Positions 28,243 through 38,116 are shown, counted from the stretch's first letter. The stretch: 64,000 nucleotides of DNA from Prosthecobacter vanneervenii (GCF_014203095.1 NZ_JACHIG010000008.1:124001-188000); one strand, 5' to 3'. The notes: generated by a model from the sequence alone, not told the origin. Translations and numbers: made by a program.

Positions 28243-28872
28243 CTACAGCAAACTCCCATCCCTCCCCCTCCCATGCAGCTCCAGCAGCCGCGCCCTCACC
28301 AGCTCCGCCACCTCCTCCGGCGTTGAATACGGCTCCGCACGGCACACCTCCGACTGCCCACCTCCATCCAGGTCATAGAGCTCCACAAACTGCTTCAGCG
28401 CCTTCAGCCGGATCCCCAGCATCGGCGACGTCGCCGCCCCGCCATCCCCAGGCCCCTCCGCGCCACCCGCCGATCCGCACGCCCCCAGCCACAGTCCTGA
28501 AAACGTCGCCTCCACCGTCTGCCACAGCGCCGTCCCCACCTGCTCCCGCAGCCCCACAAAATCCGCCTCACACCTCGGCTCAGGCACCCTTCGCACCGCG
28601 CAGCCCTGCTCCCACAGCCCCTGCACCGTCGCCAGCTCCAGTCCCAGCACATCCGCCACCTGCATCAGCGGCAGCCCCAGCCGCACATGCAGCTCAAACA
28701 CCATCTCCCCCTCCCCCACCCCCATCTCACGCGCCCGCGCCACCCACGCACCCCACCCCGCCGCACCCCGTGTAGGCCTCCCCTTCCGCACCCCGCCACG
28801 ACGCCTCGCCCCACCCCCAGCCGCCGCCGCAGCCCTCGCACACACCACCTCACCCTCAGCACCCACAGTCAT
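28243..28872 (-). CDS. Hypothetical protein with helix-turn-helix-like segment
   Basis: 209 residues. ATG 28872 is chosen because GGAGGTGG stands just before it. After an Ala/Gly/Arg-rich region, residues about 58-90 (VFELHVRLGLPLMQVADVLG) look like a helix-turn-helix of sigma-region-4 kind. The C-terminus (SPMLGIRLKALKQFVELYDL, TPEEVAELVRARLLEL) is helical. It could be a DNA-binding regulator or an inactivated phage-type terminase small subunit; neither is proven. The name of the family is not known to me. Confidence 0.65.
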   Translation of the reverse strand: MTVGAEGEVVCARAAAAAGGGARRRGGVRKGRPTRGAAGWGAWVARAREMGVGEGEMVFELHVRLGLPLMQVADVLGLELATVQGLWEQGCAVRRVPEPRCEADFVGLREQVGTALWQTVEATFSGLWLGACGSAGGAEGPGDGGAATSPMLGIRLKALKQFVELYDLDGGGQSEVCRAEPYSTPEEVAELVRARLLELHGRGRDGSLL

Positions 28873-28993
28873 AAAACCACCTCCATAGAAAGTTAGAAAA
28901 CCCACCCCATCGGCCCCAGCACCCGCGCCACAGCCACCCCCAAACCCCTTGGGCCCCCAAATCCAAAATCAACCCCCAATCTCAAATAAAAAA

Positions 28994-29350
28994 CCATCCC
29001 CACTCCTTCCCTCCTTCTCACTGCCCCCTCCTCCACCCACACACAAACCTCTGCGTTTTTCCAATCTCTGCGGTGTAAAAAATTGCCCCCTCAATCTCCC
29101 ATCCACCTCCTCATCTCCCACACCTCAGAATCTTTTACCATCCATCTTTTACCAACCCCTCTGCACCAAACCACCCCCACTCCTCCCCTCCTTCTCTCTA
29201 CCCCCTCCTCCACCCACACACACAAACCTCTGCGTTTCTCCAATCTCTGCGGTGTAAAAAATTCCCCCCCCAATCTCCCATCCCCCTCCACACCACCCAC
29301 ACCTCAGAATCTTTTACCATCCATCTTTTACCAGCGCCTCTGCACCAAAA
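28994..29350. repeat. Tandem duplication, about 179-bp unit
   Basis: Two copies follow each other (about 28994-29172 and 29173-29350). Each contains a CCACCCACACAC stretch, CCTCTGCGTTT, ATCTCTGCGGTG, then TCTTTTACCATCCATC. Open frames across it are pyrimidine-rich and do not look like protein. The gap 28873-29608 has no gene. Confidence 0.8.
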
Positions 29351-29448
29351 CCAAACCTACCCCCATCCGCATCCCCCACACCCACAGTCTCCTTAGCACC
29401 CTCCAAAACTCCGCCCAAACCACCACTCCTCCCAGCTTCCCCTCTCCG

Positions 29449-29608
29449 AAATCATAAATCATAAATCATAAATCACCCCACCTCCCCCACCCCGCACACA
29501 CGCCCCATCGCGTGCATGCCACTCCTCATCTCCCCATCTGATTGTCTCATAGTCTGATGGTCTCGTCGTCTCTCAACAACCGCAAACCACCGCCAACAAT
29601 CGCAAACT
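29449..29608. repeat. Short-word repeat block before accD
   Basis: Tandem AAATCAT words (29449-29474), the CCCATCTGATTGTCTCAT word (29533-29550) and CAACAACCG/CAACAATCG words (29574-29608) occur in a row up to the accD stop. The same three words recur together at 31822-31945 and 40045-40352, in other orders. The stretch leading into the first array (CTTCCCCTCTCCGAAATCAT) is shared with 40110-40129. Confidence 0.7.
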
Positions 29609-30445
29609 CTACTTCCCGCCCCCCATATACCGCAGCACCTTCCCCAGCGTCCCCCGCATCTCCTTCCGCTCCACGATCATATCCACCAGACCGTGCTGCA
29701 TCATAAACTCCGCCGTCTGAAACCCCGGCGGCAGATCCGCATGCGTCGTCTCCTTCACCACACGCGGACCCGCAAAACCGATCATGCACTTCGGTTCCGC
29801 CAAAATCAGATCCCCCAGCGTCGCAAAGCTCGCCGTCACCCCGCCCGTCGTCGGATGCGTCAGCACCGAGATATACGGCAGCTTCGCCTCCGCATGCCGC
29901 GCCAGCGCACCGCTCGTCTTCGCCATCTGCATCAGGCTCAAAATCCCCTCATGCATGCGCGCACCACCCGACGCCGAAAACACGATCACCGGCTTCCGCT
30001 CCGCCGTCGCCGCCTCGATCGCACGCGTGATCTTCTCCCCCACCACGCTCCCCATGCTCGCACCCAGAAACCGGAAATCCATGATCGCCAGCAGCACCGG
30101 CTGCGCCTCGATCATCGCCCTGCCCGTCACCACCGCCTCCGTCAGACCCGTCTTATTCTGATACGCCTTCACCTTGTCCAGGTAGCCCTTAAAGCCCAGC
30201 GCATTCACAGAGTCCAGGCCCTTGTCCATCTCCACAAAGCTCCCCTCATCCACCAGGCTCGCGATCCTCTCGTCAGACCCAATCGTAAAATGGTAGCCGC
30301 AGCTCGTGCACACCCTCAGATTCTTCGCCAGCGCCTGCTCAAACAGGCTCTCCCCGCACGACGGACACTTCGTCCACAGCCCCTCCGGCATATCGCGCTT
30401 CTTCTCACCCAGATCATTGACATTGCGTTTCTTGAAAAATCCCAT
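29609..30445 (-). CDS. accD: Acetyl-CoA carboxylase carboxyltransferase subunit beta
   Basis: 278 residues. AccD carries the zinc-ribbon of the transferase: C27, C30, C46 and C49 (CPSCGE and CTSCGY). The crotonase-like core shows GASMGSVVGEKITRA, SASGGARMHEG and LTHPTTGGVTASFA, all conserved. The subunit forms the carboxyltransferase with AccA, which is not in the window, and acts in the first step of fatty acid synthesis. The size is close to that of the family. Confidence 0.97.
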   Translation of the reverse strand: MGFFKKRNVNDLGEKKRDMPEGLWTKCPSCGESLFEQALAKNLRVCTSCGYHFTIGSDERIASLVDEGSFVEMDKGLDSVNALGFKGYLDKVKAYQNKTGLTEAVVTGRAMIEAQPVLLAIMDFRFLGASMGSVVGEKITRAIEAATAERKPVIVFSASGGARMHEGILSLMQMAKTSGALARHAEAKLPYISVLTHPTTGGVTASFATLGDLILAEPKCMIGFAGPRVVKETTHADLPPGFQTAEFMMQHGLVDMIVERKEMRGTLGKVLRYMGGGK

Positions 30446-30603
30446 GGTAGTAGTGTTCGGTCAGTAAAACAGGCGCCTCCTAGCCCTCGGCAGGCCCGAT
30501 CCAGCACCTCCCCGATTGGCATGTCGCAGGAGTCGCCAGGGCAGGAAAACCCACCCCGCACACGCATTCACAGGCCCGGCCTCAGCCGGACGCGGGGCCG
30601 ATC

Positions 30604-31386
30604 CTAGCCCCGGGTTACCGTAATGACCACCACTTTTTCAGCCTCCCCCTCCCGCCGCAGCACCCGCGCACACTCACTCGCCGTCGCCCCCGTCGTAAAA
30701 ACATCATCCACCAGCAGCACCCGCCTCCCCCTCAGCCCCCCGTCCCCGCACCCGCCACGTCCCCGCCTCAGCTCAAACGCCCCTCGCAGATTTCGCAGCC
30801 GCTCCTCCCGGTCCAGCCCCGCCTGCTGCACCGTCTCCCGCGTCCGCACCAGCGCCCTCACCGCCCGGATCCCCGTCATCTCAGACAGCCGCACACACAG
30901 CTCCCAGCTCTGGTTATACTCCCGGTCCGCCTCCCGGCTCGCATGCAGCGGCACCGGCACCAGCAGCCACTCCCCCAGGTCCTCCCCCGCCAGCCTCCGC
31001 TCCTCCAGCGTCCGCATCAGCAGACACGCCAGCGCACCCCGCAGATGCAGCCGCCGCTCATACTTAAACCGGTGCACCATCTCCCGCACCGCCCCCTCCG
31101 CCCGGCACGCCGCCACCGCAAAGTCAAATTCCAGCCTCCGCCCGCTGCAGTTCATGCAGCGAAACTCCCCCTCCACCGCCCCCTCATACACCTCCCCGCA
31201 CACCCCACAATACGGCTCCTCCACCCACGGCAGAGCATCCTCACACCCCTCACAAAACCACCCCTCCCCCACCGGCCCCTGGCACACACAGCACAGCCTC
31301 GGAAACACCAAATCCACCACCGCCTCCCACCCCGGCCTCAGCAACCGCTGCACACGCGTAGGTTCTGGAGGACCAGGAAAAGCCAT
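30604..31386 (-). CDS. comF: ComF family phosphoribosyltransferase-like protein
   Basis: 260 residues from ATG 31386 (MAFPGPPEPT). The zinc region has CCVC..CEGC (about 32-48) and CGVC..CMNC (about 60-80), then a phosphoribosyltransferase fold with VLLVDDVFTTGATASE (about 222-237), the PRPP-binding loop. ComF helps move single-stranded DNA in natural transformation in several bacteria; whether this organism is competent is unknown. The frame is open upstream to 31539, but ATG 31386 gives the best fit. Confidence 0.88.
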   Translation of the reverse strand: MAFPGPPEPTRVQRLLRPGWEAVVDLVFPRLCCVCQGPVGEGWFCEGCEDALPWVEEPYCGVCGEVYEGAVEGEFRCMNCSGRRLEFDFAVAACRAEGAVREMVHRFKYERRLHLRGALACLLMRTLEERRLAGEDLGEWLLVPVPLHASREADREYNQSWELCVRLSEMTGIRAVRALVRTRETVQQAGLDREERLRNLRGAFELRRGRGGCGDGGLRGRRVLLVDDVFTTGATASECARVLRREGEAEKVVVITVTRG

Positions 31387-31467
31387 CCCATAGTCTAGCC
31401 AAGCCCCAGCTCCCACGTCCACCGCAAACTCCCATCCCAGGAATCGTCCTCCTACTCGAACTCTGCC

Positions 31468-31494
31468 TGCCCTTCGAAGCTTCAGCGAAGAATG
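31468..31494. repeat. CTTCGAAGCTTCAGCGAAG hairpin word
   Basis: CTTCGAAGCTTCAGCGAAG is palindrome-like, CTTCG pairing with CGAAG. Related units lie at 38117-38280, 38655-38680, 38800-38820 and 39328-39348. The gap 31387-32233 holds no gene. Confidence 0.6.
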
Positions 31495-31519
31495 GGTCCT
31501 CGTTCCCACCTCTCCTCCC

Positions 31520-31820
31520 CACCGCTCAACATCCCCCACCCCTCATTCGAGAAAATTCGCGGCCAATTCCTGTCAATTCGCGTCGCCAAAAAAGCTCCCC
31601 ACCACTCAACATCACCCTCCCCTCATTCGCGAAAATTCGCGGCTATTCGCGCCCCATTCGCGTTGAAAAAAGCCCCTCCGACTCCCCTCATTCATAAAAA
31701 TTCGCGGCCAGTTCCTGCCAATTCGCGTCCCCAAAAAAGCCCCCCACCACTCAACATCCCCCACCCCTCATTCCAGAACATTCGCGGCTATTCGCTCCCA
31801 TTCGCGTTCAAAAAGCTCCC
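31520..31820. repeat. ATTCGCG word array in tandem units of about 146 bp
   Basis: Four units open with CCTCATTC and AAAATTCGCGGC or a variant (near 31540, 31620, 31688, 31767), alternating between two types, so a unit of about 146 bp is present twice. Each closes with CAATTCGCGTC or CATTCGCGTT and an A-run. No protein-like frame is seen. Confidence 0.75.
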
Positions 31821-31821
31821 C

Positions 31822-31945
31822 TCAACAACCGTTCAGCCACTGTCAACAACGGTAAACCACCGTAAACTCCTCCCCATCCCCCATCTGATTGTCTCATTGT
31901 CCGATGGTCTTCCGCGCGCCCCCACTCCCCAAAATCATAAATGCG
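31822..31945. repeat. Short-word block: CAACAACGG, CCCATCTGATTGTCTCAT, AAATCATAAAT
   Basis: The block joins the three words found before accD and before purT. It directly follows the ATTCGCG array. The short frame at 31808-32095 on the minus strand is only its shadow. Confidence 0.6.
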
Positions 31946-32065
31946 CCGCCCCTCCGTATTGGGAGCGCCGATGTCCACATCGGCTCCGGCCAGCCCTTCC
32001 GCCACACCCACACTCACCGCACCACCCCAAACTCCTCCACACGCCAGTCCCCAGCCCCAAGCACC

Positions 32066-32155
32066 AAAGGTGCGACCTATCGCAGCCCTGGGCAACGCCC
32101 AGGGAAATCGCCACGCGAAAACCGTGAAGCCCTGAAAGGGCGGCCTAACTCAACC
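32066..32155 (-). repeat. Double-hairpin intergenic repeat, copy 3, inverted
   Basis: CCCTGGGC-AAC-GCCCAGGG (about 32075-32093) and AGCCCTGAAAGGGC (about 32130-32143) give the same two hairpins as at 8713 and 23269, in the reverse orientation. Confidence 0.65.
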
Positions 32156-32233
32156 CCTCTACTTTCCTTCCCTCGCCAGCTCCGCCCCAAACTTTGTCTT
32201 TGCCGGTGTGCCCCCACCTGCTAGCAAAAGCAC

Positions 32234-35200
32234 ATGCCCAGCAGCCCCCTGCAAAAAATCCTTGCCAAATACCGCGCCACATCCCAGACCGAGCGGGAAA
32301 AAGGCACCTACTTCGAGGAGCTCATCCGCACCTACTTCCGCTTCGAGGCCAGCTACGCCGACCTCTATTCAGATGTCTGGCTCTTCGCCGACTGGGCAAA
32401 AGAAATCGGCACTCCAGAGTTCGGCATCAGTGCCAAAGACACTGGCATCGACCTCGTAGCCCGCACTCGTGGCACGGAGGAATACCACGCCATTCAGTGC
32501 AAATGCTACGCCCCCGACTACCGGGTGATGAAAGGCGACATCGACAGCTTCTTCACCGCATCTGGCAAGAAGTGCTTTGCCCAGCGCATCATCGTCGCCA
32601 CCACCAACGACTGGAGCGACAACGCGGAAAACGCCCTCAGCAGCCAGCAGCCCCCCGTTTACAAGATCGATCTTCACGATTTGGAAGTCAGCCAGATCGA
32701 CTGGGCCAAATACCAGCCCAGCAAGCCTCCCGCGCTCAAGCCCAAAAAGCAGCTCCGCCCCCACCAGATCACCGCCACGACAAAAGTGGGCCTTGGCTTC
32801 AAGTCTTCCGATCGTGGCAAGCTCATCATGGCCTGCGGCACCGGCAAGACCTTCACCTCGCTCAAGATCGCCGAGGAGATCGCCGGAAAAAACAAAGTCG
32901 TCCTCTTCCTCGTTCCCTCGCTCAATCTGCTTTCCCAGTCCCTCACCGAATGGACACAGGAAAGCGCCATTCCGCTCCACAGTTTCGCCGTCTGCTCGGA
33001 TGCCGAAGTGGGCAAAAAGCGCGAGCAGATAGACGAAGACATCGTCGAAACCTTCGCCCACGAGCTGCGCTATCCCGCCACCACAGATGCCAAGCGCCTC
33101 GCCTTTGAAGTCTTGAAGCGGCACGACGCCCAGCACATGAGCGTCATCTTTTCCACCTACCACTCGCTGGATGTCCTCAGCCGTGCGCAGAATAAGTTCG
33201 GCCTGCCGCAGATCGATCTCGTCATCTGCGACGAGGCCCACCGCACCACCGGAGCCACCTTCGACACCGACGACAAGGAGAGCAATTTCGTCCGCGTCCA
33301 TGACAACGACTTCCTGAAAGCCGCCAGGCGCCTCTACATGACCGCCACCCCGCGCATCTACGCGGACAGCGCCAAGGCCCAGGCCGAGAAGGAAAACATC
33401 GCCATCTGCTCCATGGATGACGAAGCCCTCTACGGGAAGCAGTTCCACGTCATCACCTTCTCCGAGGCAGTGGAGCTCAAACTCCTCACCGACTACAAAG
33501 TCCTCGTCCTCACCATCAGCGAGGACCACGTCAGCTCCCGCCTGCAAAACCTCCTCAAGGACGAAAATAACCAGCTCAAGGTGGACGACGCCGCCCGCAT
33601 CATCGGCTGCTGGAAGGCCCTCAGCAAACAAGGCCTTTCTCAAGACCTCAACTTCGACCCCAGCCCCATGAAGCGCGCCGTTGCCTTCTGCCAGGTCATT
33701 GAGCGGCAAAAGGGCGCCAAGACTCACAAGGTCAGCTCCAAGCAGATCGCCTCCATGTTCAAGGCCGTCGTGGATGCCTATCAGGAAAAAGAAGACAGCG
33801 ACAACGATCTCCTCTGCGAGGCCGAGCACGTGGACGGCACCATGAACGCCGCCGAAAAGGAGGAAAAGCTTTCCTGGCTCAAGGCCGAGCCACCGCCAAA
33901 CACCTGCCGCATCCTCAGCAACGTCCGCTGCCTCAGCGAAGGCGTGGACGTGCCCGCGCTGGATGCTGTGCTCTTCCTCACCCCGCGCAATTCCCAGGTC
34001 GATGTCGTCCAGTCCGTCGGCCGCGTCATGCGCACCGCCCCCGGTAAGCAGCTCGGTTACGTCATCCTCCCCGTCGTCATCCCCTCCGGCATGGAGCCGC
34101 ACGAGGCCCTGAATGACAACAAGGTCTATAAAGTCGTCTGGGATGTCTTGCAGGCGCTCCGCTCCCACGACGACCGCTTCGATGCCTTCGTCAACAAGCT
34201 CGACCTCATCGGCAAGGATCCGCGCAAGATGGAAGTCATCGCCATCACCGACAAGATCAACAAGAAGAGCAAGAAGGCTCCTTCCGATCCCGGCAAGGAT
34301 GCCAAAGGCGGCAGCACCATCGGCCAGCCCGGCACAGGCGGCGGCGATGGCATGGTGCAAGGCACCCTCAAGTTCGAAGTCGGCGAACTCGAACGCGCCC
34401 TGAATGCTAAGCTTGTCAAAAAATGCGGCAACCGCAACCACTGGGAAGACTGGGCCAATGACATCGCCAAAATTGCCCAAACCCACATCTCCCGGATCAG
34501 CGGAATTGTCTTGAAGAATGATCCCAATCACAAAGACCCGAAAACCGAGGCTCCAAAGATTGTGAATGTGGATAGCAAAGAAGGCAAGGCCTTCCAAGCC
34601 TTCGCCCACGAACTGCGGGACGACCTCAACGACAGCATCACCGACACCGAAGTCATCGAGATGCTCGCCCAGCATCTCATCACCAAGCCCGTCTTTGATG
34701 CCCTGTTTAAAGACTACTCCTTTGCCAAAAACAACCCCGTCTCCCAAGCCATGCAGGGCGTGCTGGACGTGCTGCAGGAGCACCGCCTGGAAAAAGAGGC
34801 AGACACCCTAGAGAAATTCTACGCCAGCGTCGCGAACCGCGCCGAGGGCATTGATAACGCCGAGGGAAAGCAGAAGATCGTCGTCGAACTTTACGACAAG
34901 TTCTTCCGCAACGCCTTCCCCAAGATGACCGAGCGCCTCGGCATCGTCTATACTCCCGTGGAAGTCGTGGACTTCATCATCCACAGCATCAACGATCTCC
35001 TTCAGTCCGAGTTCGGCCAGACCCTCGGCAGCAAGGGTGTCCACATCATTGATCCATTCACCGGCACAGGCACCTTCATCACCCGCCTGCTCCAGAGCGG
35101 CCTCATCAAGCCCGAGGAACTCCCATGGAAATACAAGCACGAGATCCACGCCAACGAGATCGTCCTGCTTGCCTATTACATCGCCGCCATCAACATCGAG

Positions 35201-37267
35201 GCGGTCTATCACAGCCTGCTCAAGGACAATGGCACGAAGTATCAGCCCTTTGAAGGCATCTGTCTCACCGACACCTTCCGCATGGGTGAGGAAGACCTCG
35301 TTAGTGAATTGATGGCTGGGAACTCTGAGCGTCGCAAGCGTCAGCAGAAACTCGAAGTGCGAGTCATCATGGGCAACCCTCCGTATTCGGTCGGACAGAC
35401 GAGCGAAAACGACAACGCCGCGAACATTGAATATCCCGCATTAGACGAGCGAATTCGCAGCACTTATGCCGACAAGTCATCTGCAACTCTTCAAAAAGGC
35501 CTCTATGACTCTTATATCCGCGCTATTCGTTGGGCCAGTGACCGTGTGGGGCGCAGTGGCATAATTGGCTTTGTAACAAATGGCAATTTCCTTGAAGTGG
35601 CGACGAATGACGGATTGAGAAGATGTTTAGCTGAGGAGTTCTCACGAATTTATGTATTTCATCTCCGTGGCAACGCCCGAACCACAGGCGAGCAACGCCG
35701 AAAAGAGAAAGATAATGTATTTGGGCAAGCAAGCCGAGCGCCAATTGCCATATCGCTTCTGGTGAAAAACCCCGCAGCCTATCAGCATGGAAAGATTTAT
35801 TTTCACGACATCGGCGATTACCTGGGCACCGAAGAGAAGCTGCAAAAGATAGCGGAATTCGCCAGTGTAACTGGAATCACCAATTCAAATGAATGGAGGC
35901 CAATCACCCCTGATGCGCATGGTGACTGGCTTAAACAGCGCGACGAAAGTTTCAGCCGTTTTGTAGTGCTCGGTGACAAGAAGGGGGAAGGGATAAAGAT
36001 CTTCAACAACTTCTCCCTCGGAGTCGTAACGAATCGTGATTCGTGGTGCTACAATGCCTCAAAAAGCCAATTGGAAGCCAACGTCAATCGTATTATCGAC
36101 TTCTATAACGGTGAGGTTGACCGATTCAACAGAGCTTATCCTGGCGCGACCGGCAAAGCTCGTGCCGAGGCAGTGGATGGTTTCGTAAACACCGATAGAA
36201 CTAAAATAAGTTGGACGCGCTCACTGAAAGCTGAACTCGTTAAAGACCATCAGTTCGGTTTCGAGAAAAGCTGCCTTACTCGTGGCCTTTATAGACCTTT
36301 CACGAAGCAGTGGTTGTATTTCAACCGTCGCTTCAACGAGATGGTTTACCAGATGCCGCGCATCTTTCCGAACGACGCGACGCAAAACCTTGTTATTGGC
36401 ATCAATGGAAAAGGGAGTCGTAACGGATTCACCTCGCTCATTTCAGATCGCATAGTTGATCTCAATTCGCTAGAAGCTGGTGCGCAGTGCTTTCCTCTCT
36501 ACTTCTACGAGAAGACAAATGACGACGGGGACGATGGCAGCTTGTTTGCCAAGACCGGTGGGAAGGACACCGACAGCTACACCCGGCGCGACGGCATCAG
36601 CGACGCGGGCCTGGCGCATTTCCAGGCGGCCTATCCCGCGAAGGGCGAGGGCGGCACGATCACCAAAGAAGACCTCTTCTACTACATCTACGGCCTGCTG
36701 CACTCCCCCGACTACCGCAGCCGCTACGCCGACAACCTCGGCAAGGAACTCCCGCGCATCCCCGCCGTGAAGACCTTCGCCGACTTCCGCGCCTTCTCCA
36801 AGGCAGGCCGCGACCTCGCCCACTGGCATCTCAACTACGAAACCGTGGCCCCCTACGCCGGTGCCACGCTCGACACCGGCAAAGTCCCGTTCAAGTCCCT
36901 GAAACCCGAGGACTACCGCGTAGTGAAAATGAAGTTCGCCAAGACCCGCGACCCCGAAACCAACAAGAGCATCAACGACAAGACCACCGTCTTTTACAAC
37001 GACCGCATCACCATCCGGGACATTCCCCTGGAAGCCTACGACTACGTCGTCAACGGCAAGACCGCCCTCGAATGGGTCATGGAACGCCAAGCCGTCTCTG
37101 TAGATGATGGAAAAGGCGGTAGCGGCATCATGAATGACGCCAATCTCTGGGCCACAGAAACGATGGGGAATGCCAAGTATCCGCTAGAGCTTTTTCTGCG
37201 CGTGATCACCGTAAGCCTAGAGACGATGAAGATCGTGAACAGCCTGCCAAAGCTGGAGAACAAGTGA
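32234..37267 (+). CDS. Single-chain Type ISP restriction-modification enzyme
   Basis: 1677 residues that combine cutting, translocation and methylation, as in LlaGI and LlaBIII. An Mrr-like nuclease lies at about 20-140 with D73 and Q88-C-K90. The SF2 helicase part has CGTGKT (about 201-206), DEAH (333-336) and GRVMRT. A coupler follows, then an adenine methyltransferase with DPFTGTG (940-946) and NPPY (1048-1051). The target-recognition region is C-terminal. Bases about 35290-36530 are clearly AT-richer than both flanks. It should methylate one strand of an asymmetric site and cut unmodified DNA; its target is unknown. No separate methyltransferase or specificity gene is present or needed. 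Confidence 0.93.
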   Translation: MPSSPLQKILAKYRATSQTEREKGTYFEELIRTYFRFEASYADLYSDVWLFADWAKEIGTPEFGISAKDTGIDLVARTRGTEEYHAIQCKCYAPDYRVMKGDIDSFFTASGKKCFAQRIIVATTNDWSDNAENALSSQQPPVYKIDLHDLEVSQIDWAKYQPSKPPALKPKKQLRPHQITATTKVGLGFKSSDRGKLIMACGTGKTFTSLKIAEEIAGKNKVVLFLVPSLNLLSQSLTEWTQESAIPLHSFAVCSDAEVGKKREQIDEDIVETFAHELRYPATTDAKRLAFEVLKRHDAQHMSVIFSTYHSLDVLSRAQNKFGLPQIDLVICDEAHRTTGATFDTDDKESNFVRVHDNDFLKAARRLYMTATPRIYADSAKAQAEKENIAICSMDDEALYGKQFHVITFSEAVELKLLTDYKVLVLTISEDHVSSRLQNLLKDENNQLKVDDAARIIGCWKALSKQGLSQDLNFDPSPMKRAVAFCQVIERQKGAKTHKVSSKQIASMFKAVVDAYQEKEDSDNDLLCEAEHVDGTMNAAEKEEKLSWLKAEPPPNTCRILSNVRCLSEGVDVPALDAVLFLTPRNSQVDVVQSVGRVMRTAPGKQLGYVILPVVIPSGMEPHEALNDNKVYKVVWDVLQALRSHDDRFDAFVNKLDLIGKDPRKMEVIAITDKINKKSKKAPSDPGKDAKGGSTIGQPGTGGGDGMVQGTLKFEVGELERALNAKLVKKCGNRNHWEDWANDIAKIAQTHISRISGIVLKNDPNHKDPKTEAPKIVNVDSKEGKAFQAFAHELRDDLNDSITDTEVIEMLAQHLITKPVFDALFKDYSFAKNNPVSQAMQGVLDVLQEHRLEKEADTLEKFYASVANRAEGIDNAEGKQKIVVELYDKFFRNAFPKMTERLGIVYTPVEVVDFIIHSINDLLQSEFGQTLGSKGVHIIDPFTGTGTFITRLLQSGLIKPEELPWKYKHEIHANEIVLLAYYIAAINIEAVYHSLLKDNGTKYQPFEGICLTDTFRMGEEDLVSELMAGNSERRKRQQKLEVRVIMGNPPYSVGQTSENDNAANIEYPALDERIRSTYADKSSATLQKGLYDSYIRAIRWASDRVGRSGIIGFVTNGNFLEVATNDGLRRCLAEEFSRIYVFHLRGNARTTGEQRRKEKDNVFGQASRAPIAISLLVKNPAAYQHGKIYFHDIGDYLGTEEKLQKIAEFASVTGITNSNEWRPITPDAHGDWLKQRDESFSRFVVLGDKKGEGIKIFNNFSLGVVTNRDSWCYNASKSQLEANVNRIIDFYNGEVDRFNRAYPGATGKARAEAVDGFVNTDRTKISWTRSLKAELVKDHQFGFEKSCLTRGLYRPFTKQWLYFNRRFNEMVYQMPRIFPNDATQNLVIGINGKGSRNGFTSLISDRIVDLNSLEAGAQCFPLYFYEKTNDDGDDGSLFAKTGGKDTDSYTRRDGISDAGLAHFQAAYPAKGEGGTITKEDLFYYIYGLLHSPDYRSRYADNLGKELPRIPAVKTFADFRAFSKAGRDLAHWHLNYETVAPYAGATLDTGKVPFKSLKPEDYRVVKMKFAKTRDPETNKSINDKTTVFYNDRITIRDIPLEAYDYVVNGKTALEWVMERQAVSVDDGKGGSGIMNDANLWATETMGNAKYPLELFLRVITVSLETMKIVNSLPKLENK

Positions 37268-37300
37268 CATTTTCAGAACTAAAGTACATTTCAACTACAC

Positions 37301-37963
37301 ATGCCTCAGACCACTCCTCCACCCACTGTTGATCAAGAAGTTCAGCGTGCTGAAACGATGTTTCTGAACGCTCACTCACCAAACATCAATTATGACCACT
37401 ATTTTAAGGTGCGAGATCGTGAAGCGGCTGAGTTGAAATTGCGGCGTGATCGGCAACTTGAAATGCTAAAATGGTCATCCGCTTTGTTGGCGGGCTTGAT
37501 AGTTGCTATTCCCAACCTTTTGACAAATGTCCCACCGCTCCAACAAACATCGATTCGACTGGGAATCGGGATCTCTGTATTTTGCGTTTTGGTAGCCGCC
37601 TGCAACCGCATACTACATGATTCCATCTTGGCAAAGTTCAGGGCCGACATCTGTCATGCCATGGATATTTGTGTGGGGTATCAGATCAACGACCAAAGCC
37701 TCAAGCAATCCCGTCTAAGACCCGCTCAAAAATGGATTTTCTGTTCTTTTTTGTGTCTCTTGGGCGGAATTGTCGCACTCGAATTATGGTTCCTGCCCCA
37801 AGATAAGCCTTCCTCCCAAGCAGGCACTACAACCAATGCTGAATTGAGATCGGAGCAAAACTCCCAAGAGCTAACTGCAAAACCAGCCTTGCCTCCTTCG
37901 GCCATTCTGCAGCATGGCGAACCTACAGCACCTGCAAGTCATAAAGCTACCCAGCCTGATTGA
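37301..37963 (+). CDS. Hypothetical membrane protein beside the Type ISP gene
   Basis: 220 residues. A charged N-terminal helix (REAAELKLRRDRQLEMLKW) precedes two membrane helices (about 58-78 and 86-103) and a third one (about 147-165); the rest is polar. The layout resembles small membrane effectors found next to defence genes (SLATT-like), but I cannot assign a family. It begins 33 bp after the restriction-modification gene and has low GC, so both were probably acquired together. Confidence 0.6.
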   Translation: MPQTTPPPTVDQEVQRAETMFLNAHSPNINYDHYFKVRDREAAELKLRRDRQLEMLKWSSALLAGLIVAIPNLLTNVPPLQQTSIRLGIGISVFCVLVAACNRILHDSILAKFRADICHAMDICVGYQINDQSLKQSRLRPAQKWIFCSFLCLLGGIVALELWFLPQDKPSSQAGTTTNAELRSEQNSQELTAKPALPPSAILQHGEPTAPASHKATQPD

Positions 37964-38116
37964 CTAGTCAGCTGTGCTTCAGTCATACTTGATCACGATT
38001 TCGACTGCTCTTTAATGGAAAATGGTACTATGCAATCATGCAGTGCCCGTGGCAAACAAACGGCCAATAGATACGGGGTAAACCTCCGGCTCCTCTGCAT
38101 CGTCCCAATCTCGGCC

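Noticed and set aside
28949..29457. Pro/Ser-rich frames of 100-120 codons before accD
   Set aside because: They follow the 179-bp tandem units and change frame freely between copies.
32369..34783. 804-codon open frame opposite the Type ISP gene
   Set aside because: It mirrors the helicase codons and has no domain; the sense strand carries the DEAH and Walker motifs.
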